Assembly (NCBI RefSeq): GCF_015182285.1
Contig: NZ_PRDM01000006.1
Coordinates: 62,001 to 126,000, forward strand
Length of the DNA: 64,000 nt
Source: Flavobacterium hungaricum
Lineage (GTDB): Bacteria; Bacteroidota; Bacteroidia; Flavobacteriales; Flavobacteriaceae
Direction of reading: 5' to 3'
Part shown: piece by piece, positions 46,793-55,005 of the stretch
Layout: each line of letters opens with the position of its first letter
Position numbering within the stretch: the stretch's first letter is position 1
The notes under the pieces: generated by a model
The model's input: the letters and a program-made list of their open reading frames with translations, nothing else
Told to the model about the DNA's origin: nothing
Database searches by the model: none
Position numbers and translations under genes: made by a program

Positions 46793-47707
46793 ATGTTGCA
46801 ATTAAATGTAAAGAACGAAACATCGAGACTACGTGCTGTTGTTTTGGGTTCTGCTGTTCATAATGGGCCTACTCCAACAATTGAGGAAGCTTATGATCCT
46901 AAATCATTGGAACATATTAAGGCAGGAACTTATCCTGTAGAAAAAGATATGGTTGTTGAAATGGATGCTTTTAATGCCGTTTTTCAAAAATATGATGTAA
47001 CTGTCTATCGTCCGGAAATGATTGAGAACTACAACCAGATATTTGCCAGAGATATTGGGTTTGTAATTGATGACATTTTTGTGAAATCAAATATTCTTCC
47101 AGATAGAGAGCGTGAATTGGACGCGATTCAATATGTAATAGATCAAATAAACCCTTTAAAAGTAGTTCGTCCGCCAGAAGAAGTTCATATTGAAGGAGGA
47201 GATGTTATGCTTTGGAATGATCATATCTTTATTGGAACATATAAAGGGAGTGATTATAAAGATTACATTACAGCTAGAACCAACATGCATGGTGTAAACT
47301 TTATTAAAGAATTGTTTCCAAATAAAATTGTAAAAGAGTTTGATTTAGTAAAATCTAAACTTGAAGCTAGAGATAATGCTTTGCATTTAGACTGTTGTTT
47401 TCAGCCTGTTGGAAAAGATAAAGGTATTATTTATAAAAGAGGTTTCCGCGAAGAAGCAGATTATTTATACTTGGTAAATCTTTTTGGAAAAGAAAATTTA
47501 TTTCATATCGAAAGAAACGAAATGTATAATATGTTTTCTAATGTGTTTTCCATTGATGAAAACATTGTGGTTTCTGAAAAGAATTTTACCCGATTGAATA
47601 ACTGGCTCCGAGCAAATGGTTTTACAGTAGAAGAAATTCCATATGCAGAAATTGCAAAACAAGAAGGTCTGTTGAGATGTTCAACTTTACCATTAATTAG
47701 AGAGTAA
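46793..47707 (+). CDS. dimethylargininase/amidinotransferase-like hydrolase
   Basis: A 304-residue cytoplasmic protein of the arginine-deiminase (GME) superfamily. The fold signatures are RAVVLGSAVHNGP, FARDIGFVIDDIF, HIEGGDVMLWND (acidic ligand region), His198 in NALHLDCCF and the predicted nucleophile Cys296 in LRCSTLPLIRE near the C-terminus. The Asp/Glu-His-Cys catalytic set appears complete. Substrate could be arginine, methylated arginine or another guanidino compound. The adjacent CtlX-like gene suggests a joint role in arginine or citrulline turnover. Exact reaction unknown. Confidence 0.8.
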   Translation: MLQLNVKNETSRLRAVVLGSAVHNGPTPTIEEAYDPKSLEHIKAGTYPVEKDMVVEMDAFNAVFQKYDVTVYRPEMIENYNQIFARDIGFVIDDIFVKSNILPDRERELDAIQYVIDQINPLKVVRPPEEVHIEGGDVMLWNDHIFIGTYKGSDYKDYITARTNMHGVNFIKELFPNKIVKEFDLVKSKLEARDNALHLDCCFQPVGKDKGIIYKRGFREEADYLYLVNLFGKENLFHIERNEMYNMFSNVFSIDENIVVSEKNFTRLNNWLRANGFTVEEIPYAEIAKQEGLLRCSTLPLIRE

Positions 47708-47772
47708 GAAACAACAGTTTCAAGTTTCAAGTTAGAAAAAGCTGAAATTTGTAATCTGAAACAAAAAGAAAA

Positions 47773-48708
47773 ATGAAACAAACAACAAATTCAATCGTTA
47801 TGATTCGCCCAGCTGCATTCAGAATGAATGAACAAACGGCTGTTAATAATTACTACCAAAAAGTATTAGACGGACTTTTGCCAAGTACTGTAAATGCTAA
47901 AGCACAACAAGAATTTGATGCTTTTGTTGAAAAACTTAGAGAAGTTGGTGTTGATGTAACTGTGATTGAAGATACATTAGAAACAGATACTCCAGATAGT
48001 GTTTTTCCAAACAATTGGGTTTCGTTTCATGAAAATGGGGATGTAGCATTATATCCTATGTTTGCAGAAAATCGTCGTCAGGAACGTCGTGAAGATATTT
48101 TGGATACTTTGGAAGAAAAAGGATTCGAAATCACCAATATTATGGATTATACTTCTGCAGAAGAAGATGGTATTTTTTTAGAAGGAACAGGAAGTTTATT
48201 ATTAGACAGAGCTAATGGGAAAGCATACTGTGCGTTATCACCTCGAGCAGATGAAGAATTATTTATAGAATTCTGTGAAGATTTTGATTATGCACCGGTC
48301 ATTTTTGAAGCTTTTCAAACTGTTGAAGGAGAACGTAAACTGATTTATCATACCAATGTAATGATGTGTTTAGGAGAAACTTTTGCCGTTATCTGCGCAG
48401 ATTGTATTGATGATAAAAAAGAACGCAAAATGGTTTTGGATAATTTGAAAGCCGATAACAAAGAAATTATCTTAATAACAGAAGCACAAGTGAATAATTT
48501 TGCGGGGAATATGTTGGAACTTCGCGGTTCTAATGACAAACGATATATTGTCATGAGTGCATCTGCTCATCAAAGTTTGACTCCTAAACAAATTGCTCAG
48601 TTAGAAAATCATGCTGAGATTTTAAGTTCAAGTTTAGATACTATCGAGGCTTGTGGAGGAGGAAGTGCCAGATGTATGATGGCTGAAGTTTTTTTACCTA
48701 AAAATTAA
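47773..48708 (+). CDS. ctlX: CtlX-like arginine-deiminase-superfamily hydrolase
   Basis: A 311-residue cytoplasmic enzyme of the same superfamily as the gene before it but of a different subgroup. Typical strings are IVMIRPAAFRMNEQT at the N-terminus, FPNNWVSFHENGDVALYPM, His in LIYHTNVMM, and the predicted nucleophile Cys301 in GGGSARCMMAEVF. This pattern matches proteins named citrulline utilization hydrolase (CtlX). The catalytic residues are intact. It follows the first hydrolase by 65 bases without a terminator, so the pair may share a transcript. Confidence 0.78.
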   Translation: MKQTTNSIVMIRPAAFRMNEQTAVNNYYQKVLDGLLPSTVNAKAQQEFDAFVEKLREVGVDVTVIEDTLETDTPDSVFPNNWVSFHENGDVALYPMFAENRRQERREDILDTLEEKGFEITNIMDYTSAEEDGIFLEGTGSLLLDRANGKAYCALSPRADEELFIEFCEDFDYAPVIFEAFQTVEGERKLIYHTNVMMCLGETFAVICADCIDDKKERKMVLDNLKADNKEIILITEAQVNNFAGNMLELRGSNDKRYIVMSASAHQSLTPKQIAQLENHAEILSSSLDTIEACGGGSARCMMAEVFLPKN

Positions 48709-48728
48709 TTCAGAATTTTGATAAAAAG

Positions 48729-48762
48729 AGGGGATAAAACGTCAAGTTTTATCCCTTTTTTT
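48729..48762. terminator. bidirectional terminator between ctlX and marC
   Basis: GGGATAAAAC (48731-48740) pairs with GTTTTATCCC (48746-48755) around a 5-base loop. T's follow on the plus strand and an A-rich run precedes it, so it can end both convergent genes. Confidence 0.85.
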
Positions 48763-48782
48763 ATGTTTGACAAAGAAATTAA

Positions 48783-49412
48783 TTACATCAAATTTCCTTT
48801 TATGATATTTACAATCGAACTTACAATGTATTGAATTCCGATAGAAATTACAATAAAACCAACAATTCTAGAAATGGCAACAATTCCTGACGCACCCAAG
48901 ATTCTAGCTAAATAATGGGCACTTTTTAAAATAGCAAAAATGGCAATTGCTATGGCTAGAATTGCTAAAGTTGAAATTATAATTTCGTTAAGTTCGTGAT
49001 GTTCTTGATAGAAAGCAATTAAAAGTGACATAGAACCTGGTCCTGCAAGCATAGGAATAGCCAGTGGTGTAAGTGCGATATCATTTCGCTGGTGCGCTTC
49101 ATTTTCGATCTTTTTATTAATTCCTCGTTTTTTGTTGAATTTTCCTGAAAGTAAAGAAAAGCCAGAATTTACGATCACAATTCCTCCTGCAATTCTTAAG
49201 GCGTCAATACTAATTCCGAAAAAGGATAATACATATTGGCCGATAAAATAAGATACCAATAAAATAATAAATACATTAATAGCAGTCCATAGAGAAATTC
49301 TAGATCTTTCTTTTTTAGAATCATGCTGTGTTAATCCGACAAAGATGGGTACGGTTCCGATTGGATTAAGAACTGAAAATAATGCGGCAAATAAGTAAAT
49401 AAATAATTCCAT
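48783..49412 (-). CDS. MarC family integral membrane protein
   Basis: A 209-residue inner-membrane protein with about six transmembrane helices and the MarC family signatures FSVLNPIGTVPIFVGLT near the N-terminus and ALRIAGGIVIVNSGFSLL in the middle. The function of the family is not settled; the old link to antibiotic resistance is doubtful. A His/Lys/Arg-rich loop (HQRNDIALTPLAIPMLAGPG) precedes the second half. Convergent with ctlX. Confidence 0.87.
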   Translation of the reverse strand: MELFIYLFAALFSVLNPIGTVPIFVGLTQHDSKKERSRISLWTAINVFIILLVSYFIGQYVLSFFGISIDALRIAGGIVIVNSGFSLLSGKFNKKRGINKKIENEAHQRNDIALTPLAIPMLAGPGSMSLLIAFYQEHHELNEIIISTLAILAIAIAIFAILKSAHYLARILGASGIVAISRIVGFIVISIGIQYIVSSIVNIIKGNLM

Positions 49413-49540
49413 AAAAATTGGGTTAATAAAGTAAAAGTACTCTTTTTTTAATACTTAAATACTGATCGATGTTAGGATGCAGGTTTTAAATATTAAGTTA
49501 TCTAAAATAGGTAAATAAAATAAGGCTCAATCTTTTTGAT

Positions 49541-49548
49541 TACTTTTG
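49541..49548 (+). promoter_or_regulatory. -7 element of the CoA-binding protein gene
   Basis: TACTTTTG followed by C matches the consensus and lies 18 bases before the ATG at 49567. No TTG -33 box was found. Confidence 0.55.
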
Positions 49549-49566
49549 CATTTCTAAATCGAAAAA

Positions 49567-49932
49567 ATGAAAAATAAAAAAACACTAGTTCTTGGAGCAT
49601 CCACAAATCCAGAACGTTATTCATATAGAGCAGTAAATATGTTGGTTGGAAAAGGGCACTCTGTTTTGGCAATTGGCCAAAAGGCAGGAGAAGTTGCTGG
49701 AGTAAAAATTCAAACTAAAGCGATTCCAGTTAAAAATATAGATACTATTACGCTTTATTTAAATCCTTCTCGTCAGAGAGATTACTATAATTATATTGTA
49801 GAAGCTCATCCAAAAAGAGTAGTATTTAATCCAGGAACAGAGAATCCAGAACTGTATCAATTACTTGAGTTGAATAATATTGAAGTTGAAGTTGCCTGTA
49901 CTTTGGTTTTACTGGCTACAAATCAATATTGA
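49567..49932 (+). CDS. CoA-binding domain protein (YccU-like)
   Basis: A 121-residue Rossmann-fold protein of the CoA-binding family. It has TLVLGASTNPERYSYRAVNM, matching the Gly-x-Ser nucleotide loop, and the later PKRVVFNPGTENPELYQLL and ACTLVLLAT elements. Proteins of this family bind CoA or acyl-CoA, but the physiological role is unclear. The stop codon lies inside an 18-base perfect palindrome. Confidence 0.82.
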   Translation: MKNKKTLVLGASTNPERYSYRAVNMLVGKGHSVLAIGQKAGEVAGVKIQTKAIPVKNIDTITLYLNPSRQRDYYNYIVEAHPKRVVFNPGTENPELYQLLELNNIEVEVACTLVLLATNQY

Positions 49933-49936
49933 TTTG
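49919..49936. repeat. perfect 18-base palindrome over the stop codon of the CoA-binding gene
   Basis: CAAATCAATATTGATTTG is fully self-complementary. It covers the last codons and the TGA of the upstream gene. A second dyad with the same half-sites follows at 49965-49978. Confidence 0.7.
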
Positions 49937-49964
49937 AAAGAAAAACCTCTTTTTGAATGTATAA

Positions 49965-49978
49965 CAAATCTTGATTTG
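49965..49978. repeat. second CAAATC/GATTTG dyad upstream of recR
   Basis: CAAATC-TT-GATTTG has the same half-sites as the palindrome at 49919, with two central bases instead of six. Both are followed by AAA. Centres are about 44 bases apart, and the recR -7 box lies some 50 bases further on. The pair resembles an operator, but could be a duplicated fragment. Confidence 0.55.
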
Positions 49979-50028
49979 AAACTAAATAATAGTGAAGTAA
50001 TTAAAGTTAAAAAGCAACTTTAAAGTAT

Positions 50029-50036
50029 TACTTTTG
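50029..50036 (+). promoter_or_regulatory. -7 element directly before recR, leaderless transcript likely
   Basis: TACTTTTG matches the consensus and ends five bases before the ATG at 50042. Transcription from it would start at or beside the start codon. Confidence 0.5.
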
Positions 50037-50041
50037 TCGCT

Positions 50042-50662
50042 ATGGAATTTTCATCAAAATTAATAGAAAAAGCAGTAGGCGAAATGTCGCAACTTCCAGG
50101 TATTGGTAAGCGCACGGCGTTGCGCTTAGTGCTTCATCTGTTGAAACAACCTAAAGAACAAACTGCTTTTTTATCTCAAGCACTTTTGGCGATGAGAGAA
50201 GATATTAAATTTTGTGAAAGCTGCCATAATATTTCGGATACAAAAGTCTGTGAAATTTGTGCAAACAGTAACAGAAATCATCGAACCATTTGTGTTGTTG
50301 AAGATATTCGAGATGTAATGGCAATTGAGAATACAGGCCAATATAAAGGAATTTATCATGTTTTGGGAGGTAAAATTTCTCCAATTGAAGGAGTCGGGCC
50401 AAGCCAGCTTACCATTTACAGTTTGGTTGAAAAAGTGAAGCAAGGAAAAGTTGATGAAATTATTTTTGCTTTAAGTTCTACAATGGAAGGAGATACTACC
50501 AATTTCTATATCTATAAACAAATTGTAGATACGAATATCATCATTTCAACAATTGCGAGAGGAATTTCTGTTGGTGATGAGCTTGAGTATGCTGACGAAA
50601 TTACTCTGGGAAGAAGCATTTTGCATAGAGTTCCGTTTGAAAAAACATTTAAAAATAATTAA
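50042..50662 (+). CDS. recR: recombination mediator protein RecR
   Basis: A 206-residue protein that, with RecO (and RecF), loads RecA at gaps. It has the N-terminal helix-hairpin-helix ([17 protein letters not shown]), a C4 zinc finger with Cys58, Cys61, Cys70 and Cys73, a Toprim domain ([13 protein letters not shown], then [12 protein letters not shown]) and a Walker-like C-terminus ([19 protein letters not shown]). All zinc ligands are intact. No dnaX gene is adjacent, unlike in many Proteobacteria. Confidence 0.97.
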   Translation: MEFSSKLIEKAVGEMSQLPGIGKRTALRLVLHLLKQPKEQTAFLSQALLAMREDIKFCESCHNISDTKVCEICANSNRNHRTICVVEDIRDVMAIENTGQYKGIYHVLGGKISPIEGVGPSQLTIYSLVEKVKQGKVDEIIFALSSTMEGDTTNFYIYKQIVDTNIIISTIARGISVGDELEYADEITLGRSILHRVPFEKTFKNN

Positions 50663-50684
50663 CTAAACCCAAATTAAACTTAGA

Positions 50685-50716
50685 TTTCCTGAAATTTAAA
50701 GGAAAAGCTATATTTG
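50685..50716 (+). promoter_or_regulatory. promoter of the polysaccharide locus
   Basis: TTTC (50685-50688, one mismatch from TTTG), 20 bases, then TATATTTG (50709-50716) followed by C. Transcription should begin about 50722, with an 11-base leader before the ATG at 50733. Confidence 0.6.
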
Positions 50717-50732
50717 CGACAAATTTAAACTG

Positions 50733-51527
50733 ATGACAAAAAAAAGCATTTATATCTTACTATTAATTAGTTCGCTATTTACTTCTTGTATTCCTCTTAA
50801 AGAATTAGTTTATCTGCAGGATAAAGACACTTCAAGCGAACAAAATAATGTTAAAGAAGTAGATTTAAAACCTTATAGGTTACAGGTAAACGATATTATA
50901 AGTATCAATATAAAAGCTAGTGATCCAAAATTAGTTTCGATTTTTAATACTTCAGAAAATGGATCTGGAAGTACAGCTAAATCTGAATCTACACTTTATT
51001 TTGATGGTTTTACTGTAGATGACCACGGAAACATTAGAATGCCGCTTTTAGGTGAAATAAATGTAATTGGTTTTACATTAGAAGAAGTTCGTATTAAAAT
51101 AGAAAAGAAATTATTAGAAGAATATTTTAAGAGCGAAGCAAATCTTTTTGTGAACGTAAAATTAGGAGGTTTCAGATATACGATTAATGGCGAAGTAGGA
51201 AGCACAGGTACAAAAATGTTGTTTAAAGAAAATGTAAATATCATGGAAGCCATTGCCAATTCGGGAGATATCACCACTGTTGGAAATAGACGTGCAGTGA
51301 CAGTAATTCGCCAGAATCCGACTGGAGTACAGATGCAGGAATTAGATTTGACAGATGTGAACGTAATGAAATCGCCTTTTTACAATTTACAGCCTAACGA
51401 TTACATTTATGTAAAACCTTTAAGACAAAAAACTTGGGGTACAGGACAAACAGGAATTCAGTCAATTGGAACAATCATTACACTGTTATCTTTGGCAACT
51501 ACAGTATATCTAATTATCAAAAACTAA
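50733..51527 (+). CDS. Wza-like polysaccharide export outer-membrane lipoprotein
   Basis: A 264-residue lipoprotein with lipobox FTSC (Cys19). The Poly_export domain (YRLQVNDIISINIKASDPK, about 50-140) is followed by an SLBB-type segment (GFRYTINGEVGSTGTKMLFK) and a C-terminal hydrophobic stretch (TIITLLSLATTVYLIIKN). It should form the export channel in the outer membrane. It is smaller than E. coli Wza (379) and similar to other Bacteroidota homologues. First gene of the locus, 15 bases before the Wzc-like kinase. Confidence 0.9.
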   Translation: MTKKSIYILLLISSLFTSCIPLKELVYLQDKDTSSEQNNVKEVDLKPYRLQVNDIISINIKASDPKLVSIFNTSENGSGSTAKSESTLYFDGFTVDDHGNIRMPLLGEINVIGFTLEEVRIKIEKKLLEEYFKSEANLFVNVKLGGFRYTINGEVGSTGTKMLFKENVNIMEAIANSGDITTVGNRRAVTVIRQNPTGVQMQELDLTDVNVMKSPFYNLQPNDYIYVKPLRQKTWGTGQTGIQSIGTIITLLSLATTVYLIIKN

Positions 51528-51542
51528 AAGAACCTTTAAAAG

Positions 51543-53984
51543 ATGTTAGATATAAAAGATTTCTCGATTTTTGAAAATCATTCCAATTTTGATTTTAAAG
51601 GTTTTCTGATGAAAATTCTTAGTTATTGGAAATGGTTTTTAATTAGTTTAATTATAACATTTACAATTGCCTATCAAGTAAACATTCGTAAAGAAAAAAT
51701 TTACGCAATGCAGACTATGATTTCTATAAAAGAAGAAAGTAACCCTTTTTTTACTTCCAATACTAGTTTAGTTTTTAATTGGGGAGGGATTTCGGACCAA
51801 GTAAATGGAATATCTACTATTTTACAATCAAGGTCTCATAACGAAAGGGTAGTAGATAAACTACAATTTTATATCGATTACCTGCAACAGGGTAAATACA
51901 ACCTAATTGATTCATACGGTCAGGTTCCTTTTTATGTTGAAATTGATAAAACGAAACCGCAGATTGCAAATGCATTAATAGGAATTAAGTTTTTAAGTGC
52001 AAATGAGTATCAGATTCAAATCTTATTTGAAAACAATTCGGTTTCAACAATTACCTACAGCACCAACACCTACGCACCAGTTTCAGTACAACCTGCAAAT
52101 CTAATTAGAAGATTTAAAGTAGGCGAACGTGTAGTAATGCCTTTTTTAAATTGGAAATTACAGATAACTGATAATCCTGGTAGTTATATCGGAAAAGAAT
52201 ATTTCGTAAAATTTAATGATTTTGACGGAACAGTTTCAAGGTATAAAGGCTTAAATATTGATGGAGATAAAGGCAGTGGTTCTATATTAACTTTGTCAAT
52301 GCAGGGAACTAATAAATATAGAATGGTCGATTATCTGAATTCGACCGTAAAGATGCTTATTAAAATACAGCTTGATGGTAAAAATCAATTTGCTACGAAT
52401 ACTATTCGTTTTATTGATAGCACATTAGTGGCAATGGAATCTCAAATAAAACAAACAGGTAACGAATTAAAGTCGTTTCAGAAGGATAAAAATATTTATG
52501 AGATAGAACAAGGCGGAGCGGGAGTTTCAAATAAAATAATGGGGTTTGATGTAGAAAAAGATCAGGTTACTAGAAAGATAGCTTATTACAATTCGTTAAA
52601 ATCCTATTTAAATAATAGTAATGATTATTCAAGATTACCAGCTCCTTCAGTAGCTGGAATAGAAGATCCTAATATTGTATCGAGCGTAAGTAAGCTAATA
52701 GCGCTGTCTACTCAAAGATCGGAAATGGCTTATGCTGTAAAAAGTGAAAAAATATTTAGGGATTTTGATAATCAAATGGTTGCCCTAAAGAATGTTCTTT
52801 TAGAAAATATTAATTCGGCAAAAGCTTCGTTGTTATATGATTTGTCATTAGTGAATTCGAAAATTGGACAAGCTGAAAGTGCAGTTAGAAAATTACCTCA
52901 AGAACAACAAGAGTTATTGAAGATCAAAAGAAAGTATGATTTAAATGATAATATTTACAGTGAATTTTTGCAAAAAAGAAACGAAGCAGAAATTGTAAAA
53001 GCTTCTAACTTATCAGATATACACTTTATCGATCCAGCAAAAGATGTAGGAGGAGGCTTAATCGGGCCAAAAACATCAGTTAATTATGTTATGGCGTTGT
53101 TTTTAGGTATATTAATTCCGCTATTGTTTGTATTTGGAATATTTTTTATTAATAACTCGATTCAAAACACAGATGATATTGCCAAATTAACTCAAATCCC
53201 AATTATTGGGGTTGTGGGTGTAAATAAAGACGTAGTTAGCCTTGCGGTATTTGATAAGCCTAAGTCAGCTCTTTCAGAAGCGTTTAGAGGAATACGTTCT
53301 TCTCTTCAGTTTTTGTACAAAAAACAGCAGTTGAGTGGTTCTAAAACTTTAATGATAACTTCTTCTATTAGTGGAGAAGGAAAAACATTTTGCTCTATAA
53401 ATATTGCGACAGTATTTGCATTAAGCGAAAAGAAAACAGTTATTGTTGGTTTAGATTTAAGAAAACCTAGATTAGCAGATGAGTTTAAATTAACTACTCC
53501 TCTAGGAGTTGTAAATTATTTGATTAGACAAAATAGTTTAGAAGAAATTACCAATAAGACTCCAATAGCAAATCTCGACGTAATTCTTTCGGGTCCAATT
53601 CCTCCAAATCCTTCAGAATTGATTTTAAGCGATGCAATGTCAGAGTTGATTAATGAGCTTAAACATAAGTACGACTATATTATATTAGATACTCCTCCAG
53701 TAGGTTTGGTTGCAGATGCATTAGAATTAGTTCAGTTTGCAGATGTGACATTATATATTGTGAGACAGAATTACACTAAAAAAGATATGATAACGTTGTT
53801 GAATAACAGAGTTAAGCGAGGGGAATTGAATAATGCAAGTATTGTTCTAAATGGTTATCAGAATAAAGCAAAATATGGTGCTGCTTACGGATACGGTTAT
53901 GGAGCTTATTCAAACGGCTATCATGAAGAAGAAGTAAAAAAAGGCTTTTGGAAAACCCTTTTTAGTAAAATTAAAAAAGATTAA
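51543..53984 (+). CDS. Wzc-like polysaccharide co-polymerase and tyrosine autokinase
   Basis: An 813-residue inner-membrane protein controlling polymer length and export. The N-terminal Wzz-type domain has a transmembrane helix near residues 33-48. A long periplasmic coiled-coil part and a second helix (about 517-540, MALFLGILIPLLFVFGIFFI) lead to the cytoplasmic BY-kinase. Its Walker A is SISGEGKT (608-615), Walker A' VGLDLRKPRL, Walker B YIILDTPPVG. The C-terminus has six Tyr in a Gly-rich cluster (YGAAYGYGYGAYSNGY), the autophosphorylation site. All elements are present, so the kinase should be active. Pairs with the upstream Wza-like gene. Confidence 0.93.
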   Translation: MLDIKDFSIFENHSNFDFKGFLMKILSYWKWFLISLIITFTIAYQVNIRKEKIYAMQTMISIKEESNPFFTSNTSLVFNWGGISDQVNGISTILQSRSHNERVVDKLQFYIDYLQQGKYNLIDSYGQVPFYVEIDKTKPQIANALIGIKFLSANEYQIQILFENNSVSTITYSTNTYAPVSVQPANLIRRFKVGERVVMPFLNWKLQITDNPGSYIGKEYFVKFNDFDGTVSRYKGLNIDGDKGSGSILTLSMQGTNKYRMVDYLNSTVKMLIKIQLDGKNQFATNTIRFIDSTLVAMESQIKQTGNELKSFQKDKNIYEIEQGGAGVSNKIMGFDVEKDQVTRKIAYYNSLKSYLNNSNDYSRLPAPSVAGIEDPNIVSSVSKLIALSTQRSEMAYAVKSEKIFRDFDNQMVALKNVLLENINSAKASLLYDLSLVNSKIGQAESAVRKLPQEQQELLKIKRKYDLNDNIYSEFLQKRNEAEIVKASNLSDIHFIDPAKDVGGGLIGPKTSVNYVMALFLGILIPLLFVFGIFFINNSIQNTDDIAKLTQIPIIGVVGVNKDVVSLAVFDKPKSALSEAFRGIRSSLQFLYKKQQLSGSKTLMITSSISGEGKTFCSINIATVFALSEKKTVIVGLDLRKPRLADEFKLTTPLGVVNYLIRQNSLEEITNKTPIANLDVILSGPIPPNPSELILSDAMSELINELKHKYDYIILDTPPVGLVADALELVQFADVTLYIVRQNYTKKDMITLLNNRVKRGELNNASIVLNGYQNKAKYGAAYGYGYGAYSNGYHEEEVKKGFWKTLFSKIKKD

Positions 53985-53990
53985 ATAATT

Positions 53991-54971
53991 ATGGATAAAG
54001 CAAAAAATACAATTTTAATTACTGGTGGAGCAGGTTTTATCGGTTCAAATTTATCTGAGTACTTTTTGCAGAAAGGTGATAAAGTAATTTGTCTGGATAA
54101 CTTTTCAACTGGACATCGTCATAATTTAAAAGACTTTATTAGTCATCCTAATTTTAAATTGATTGAAGGAGACATAAGAAATATTTCGGATTGCAATACT
54201 GCTGTGGAGGGAGTAGATTTTGTGCTGCATCAGGCAGCGCTTGGATCAGTTCCAAGATCTATAAATGATCCAATTACAACAAACGATGTAAATGTTTCTG
54301 GTTTTTTGAATATGCTGGTTGCAGCAAGAGACGCAAAAGTAAAACGTTTTATATATGCGGCTAGTTCTTCTACATATGGAGATTCTCAAGGTCTGCCAAA
54401 AGTAGAAGAAGTCATTGGCAAGCCGTTGTCTCCGTATGCTATTACAAAGTATGTGAACGAACTCTATGCGGAGATTTTTAGTAATACATATGGAATTGAG
54501 ACCATTGGATTGCGATATTTTAATGTTTTTGGAAGAAAGCAAGATCCTAATGGAGCTTACGCTGCTGTAATTCCTAAGTTTGTTTCGCAATTAATAAAAT
54601 ATGAAAGTCCTGTAATAAATGGTGATGGAAATCATTCTCGTGATTTTACTTATATTGATAATGTAATTCAAATGAATGAACTTGCAATGAACTGCCAGAA
54701 CAAGGAAGCTGTTAACACAGTTTACAATACCGCTTTTGGAGATCGAAATACTCTGAATGATCTGGTTGGCTATCTCAAAGAATACTTGTCTGAGTTTGAC
54801 TCAAAAATTGCAGACGTACCTGTGATACATGGAGAAAATCGTGCTGGAGATATTCCGCATTCATTAGCTTCAATAGAAAAAGCAAAAACAAATTTAGGAT
54901 ACGAACCAAAATATTCTTTGCAAGAAGGGCTAAAAGAAGCGATAAGCTGGTATTGGAAGAATTTAAAATAG
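53991..54971 (+). CDS. UDP-N-acetylhexosamine C4-epimerase, WbpP/TviC type
   Basis: A 326-residue short-chain dehydrogenase/reductase. It has TGGAGFIGSNL (NAD binding, about 11-21), AASSSTYGD and the catalytic YAITK. ALGSVPRSINDP and GLRYFNVFGRKQDPNGAYAA match the WbpP/TviC subfamily closely. Such enzymes interconvert UDP-GlcNAc and UDP-GalNAc or their uronic acid forms in making acidic O-antigen or Vi polymer. The TviB-type dehydrogenase gene downstream is its natural partner. Seven bases after the kinase gene. Confidence 0.9.
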   Translation: MDKAKNTILITGGAGFIGSNLSEYFLQKGDKVICLDNFSTGHRHNLKDFISHPNFKLIEGDIRNISDCNTAVEGVDFVLHQAALGSVPRSINDPITTNDVNVSGFLNMLVAARDAKVKRFIYAASSSTYGDSQGLPKVEEVIGKPLSPYAITKYVNELYAEIFSNTYGIETIGLRYFNVFGRKQDPNGAYAAVIPKFVSQLIKYESPVINGDGNHSRDFTYIDNVIQMNELAMNCQNKEAVNTVYNTAFGDRNTLNDLVGYLKEYLSEFDSKIADVPVIHGENRAGDIPHSLASIEKAKTNLGYEPKYSLQEGLKEAISWYWKNLK

Positions 54972-55005
54972 TTAAAATTAAACGATCAAGATAATAGTTA
55001 TATAA

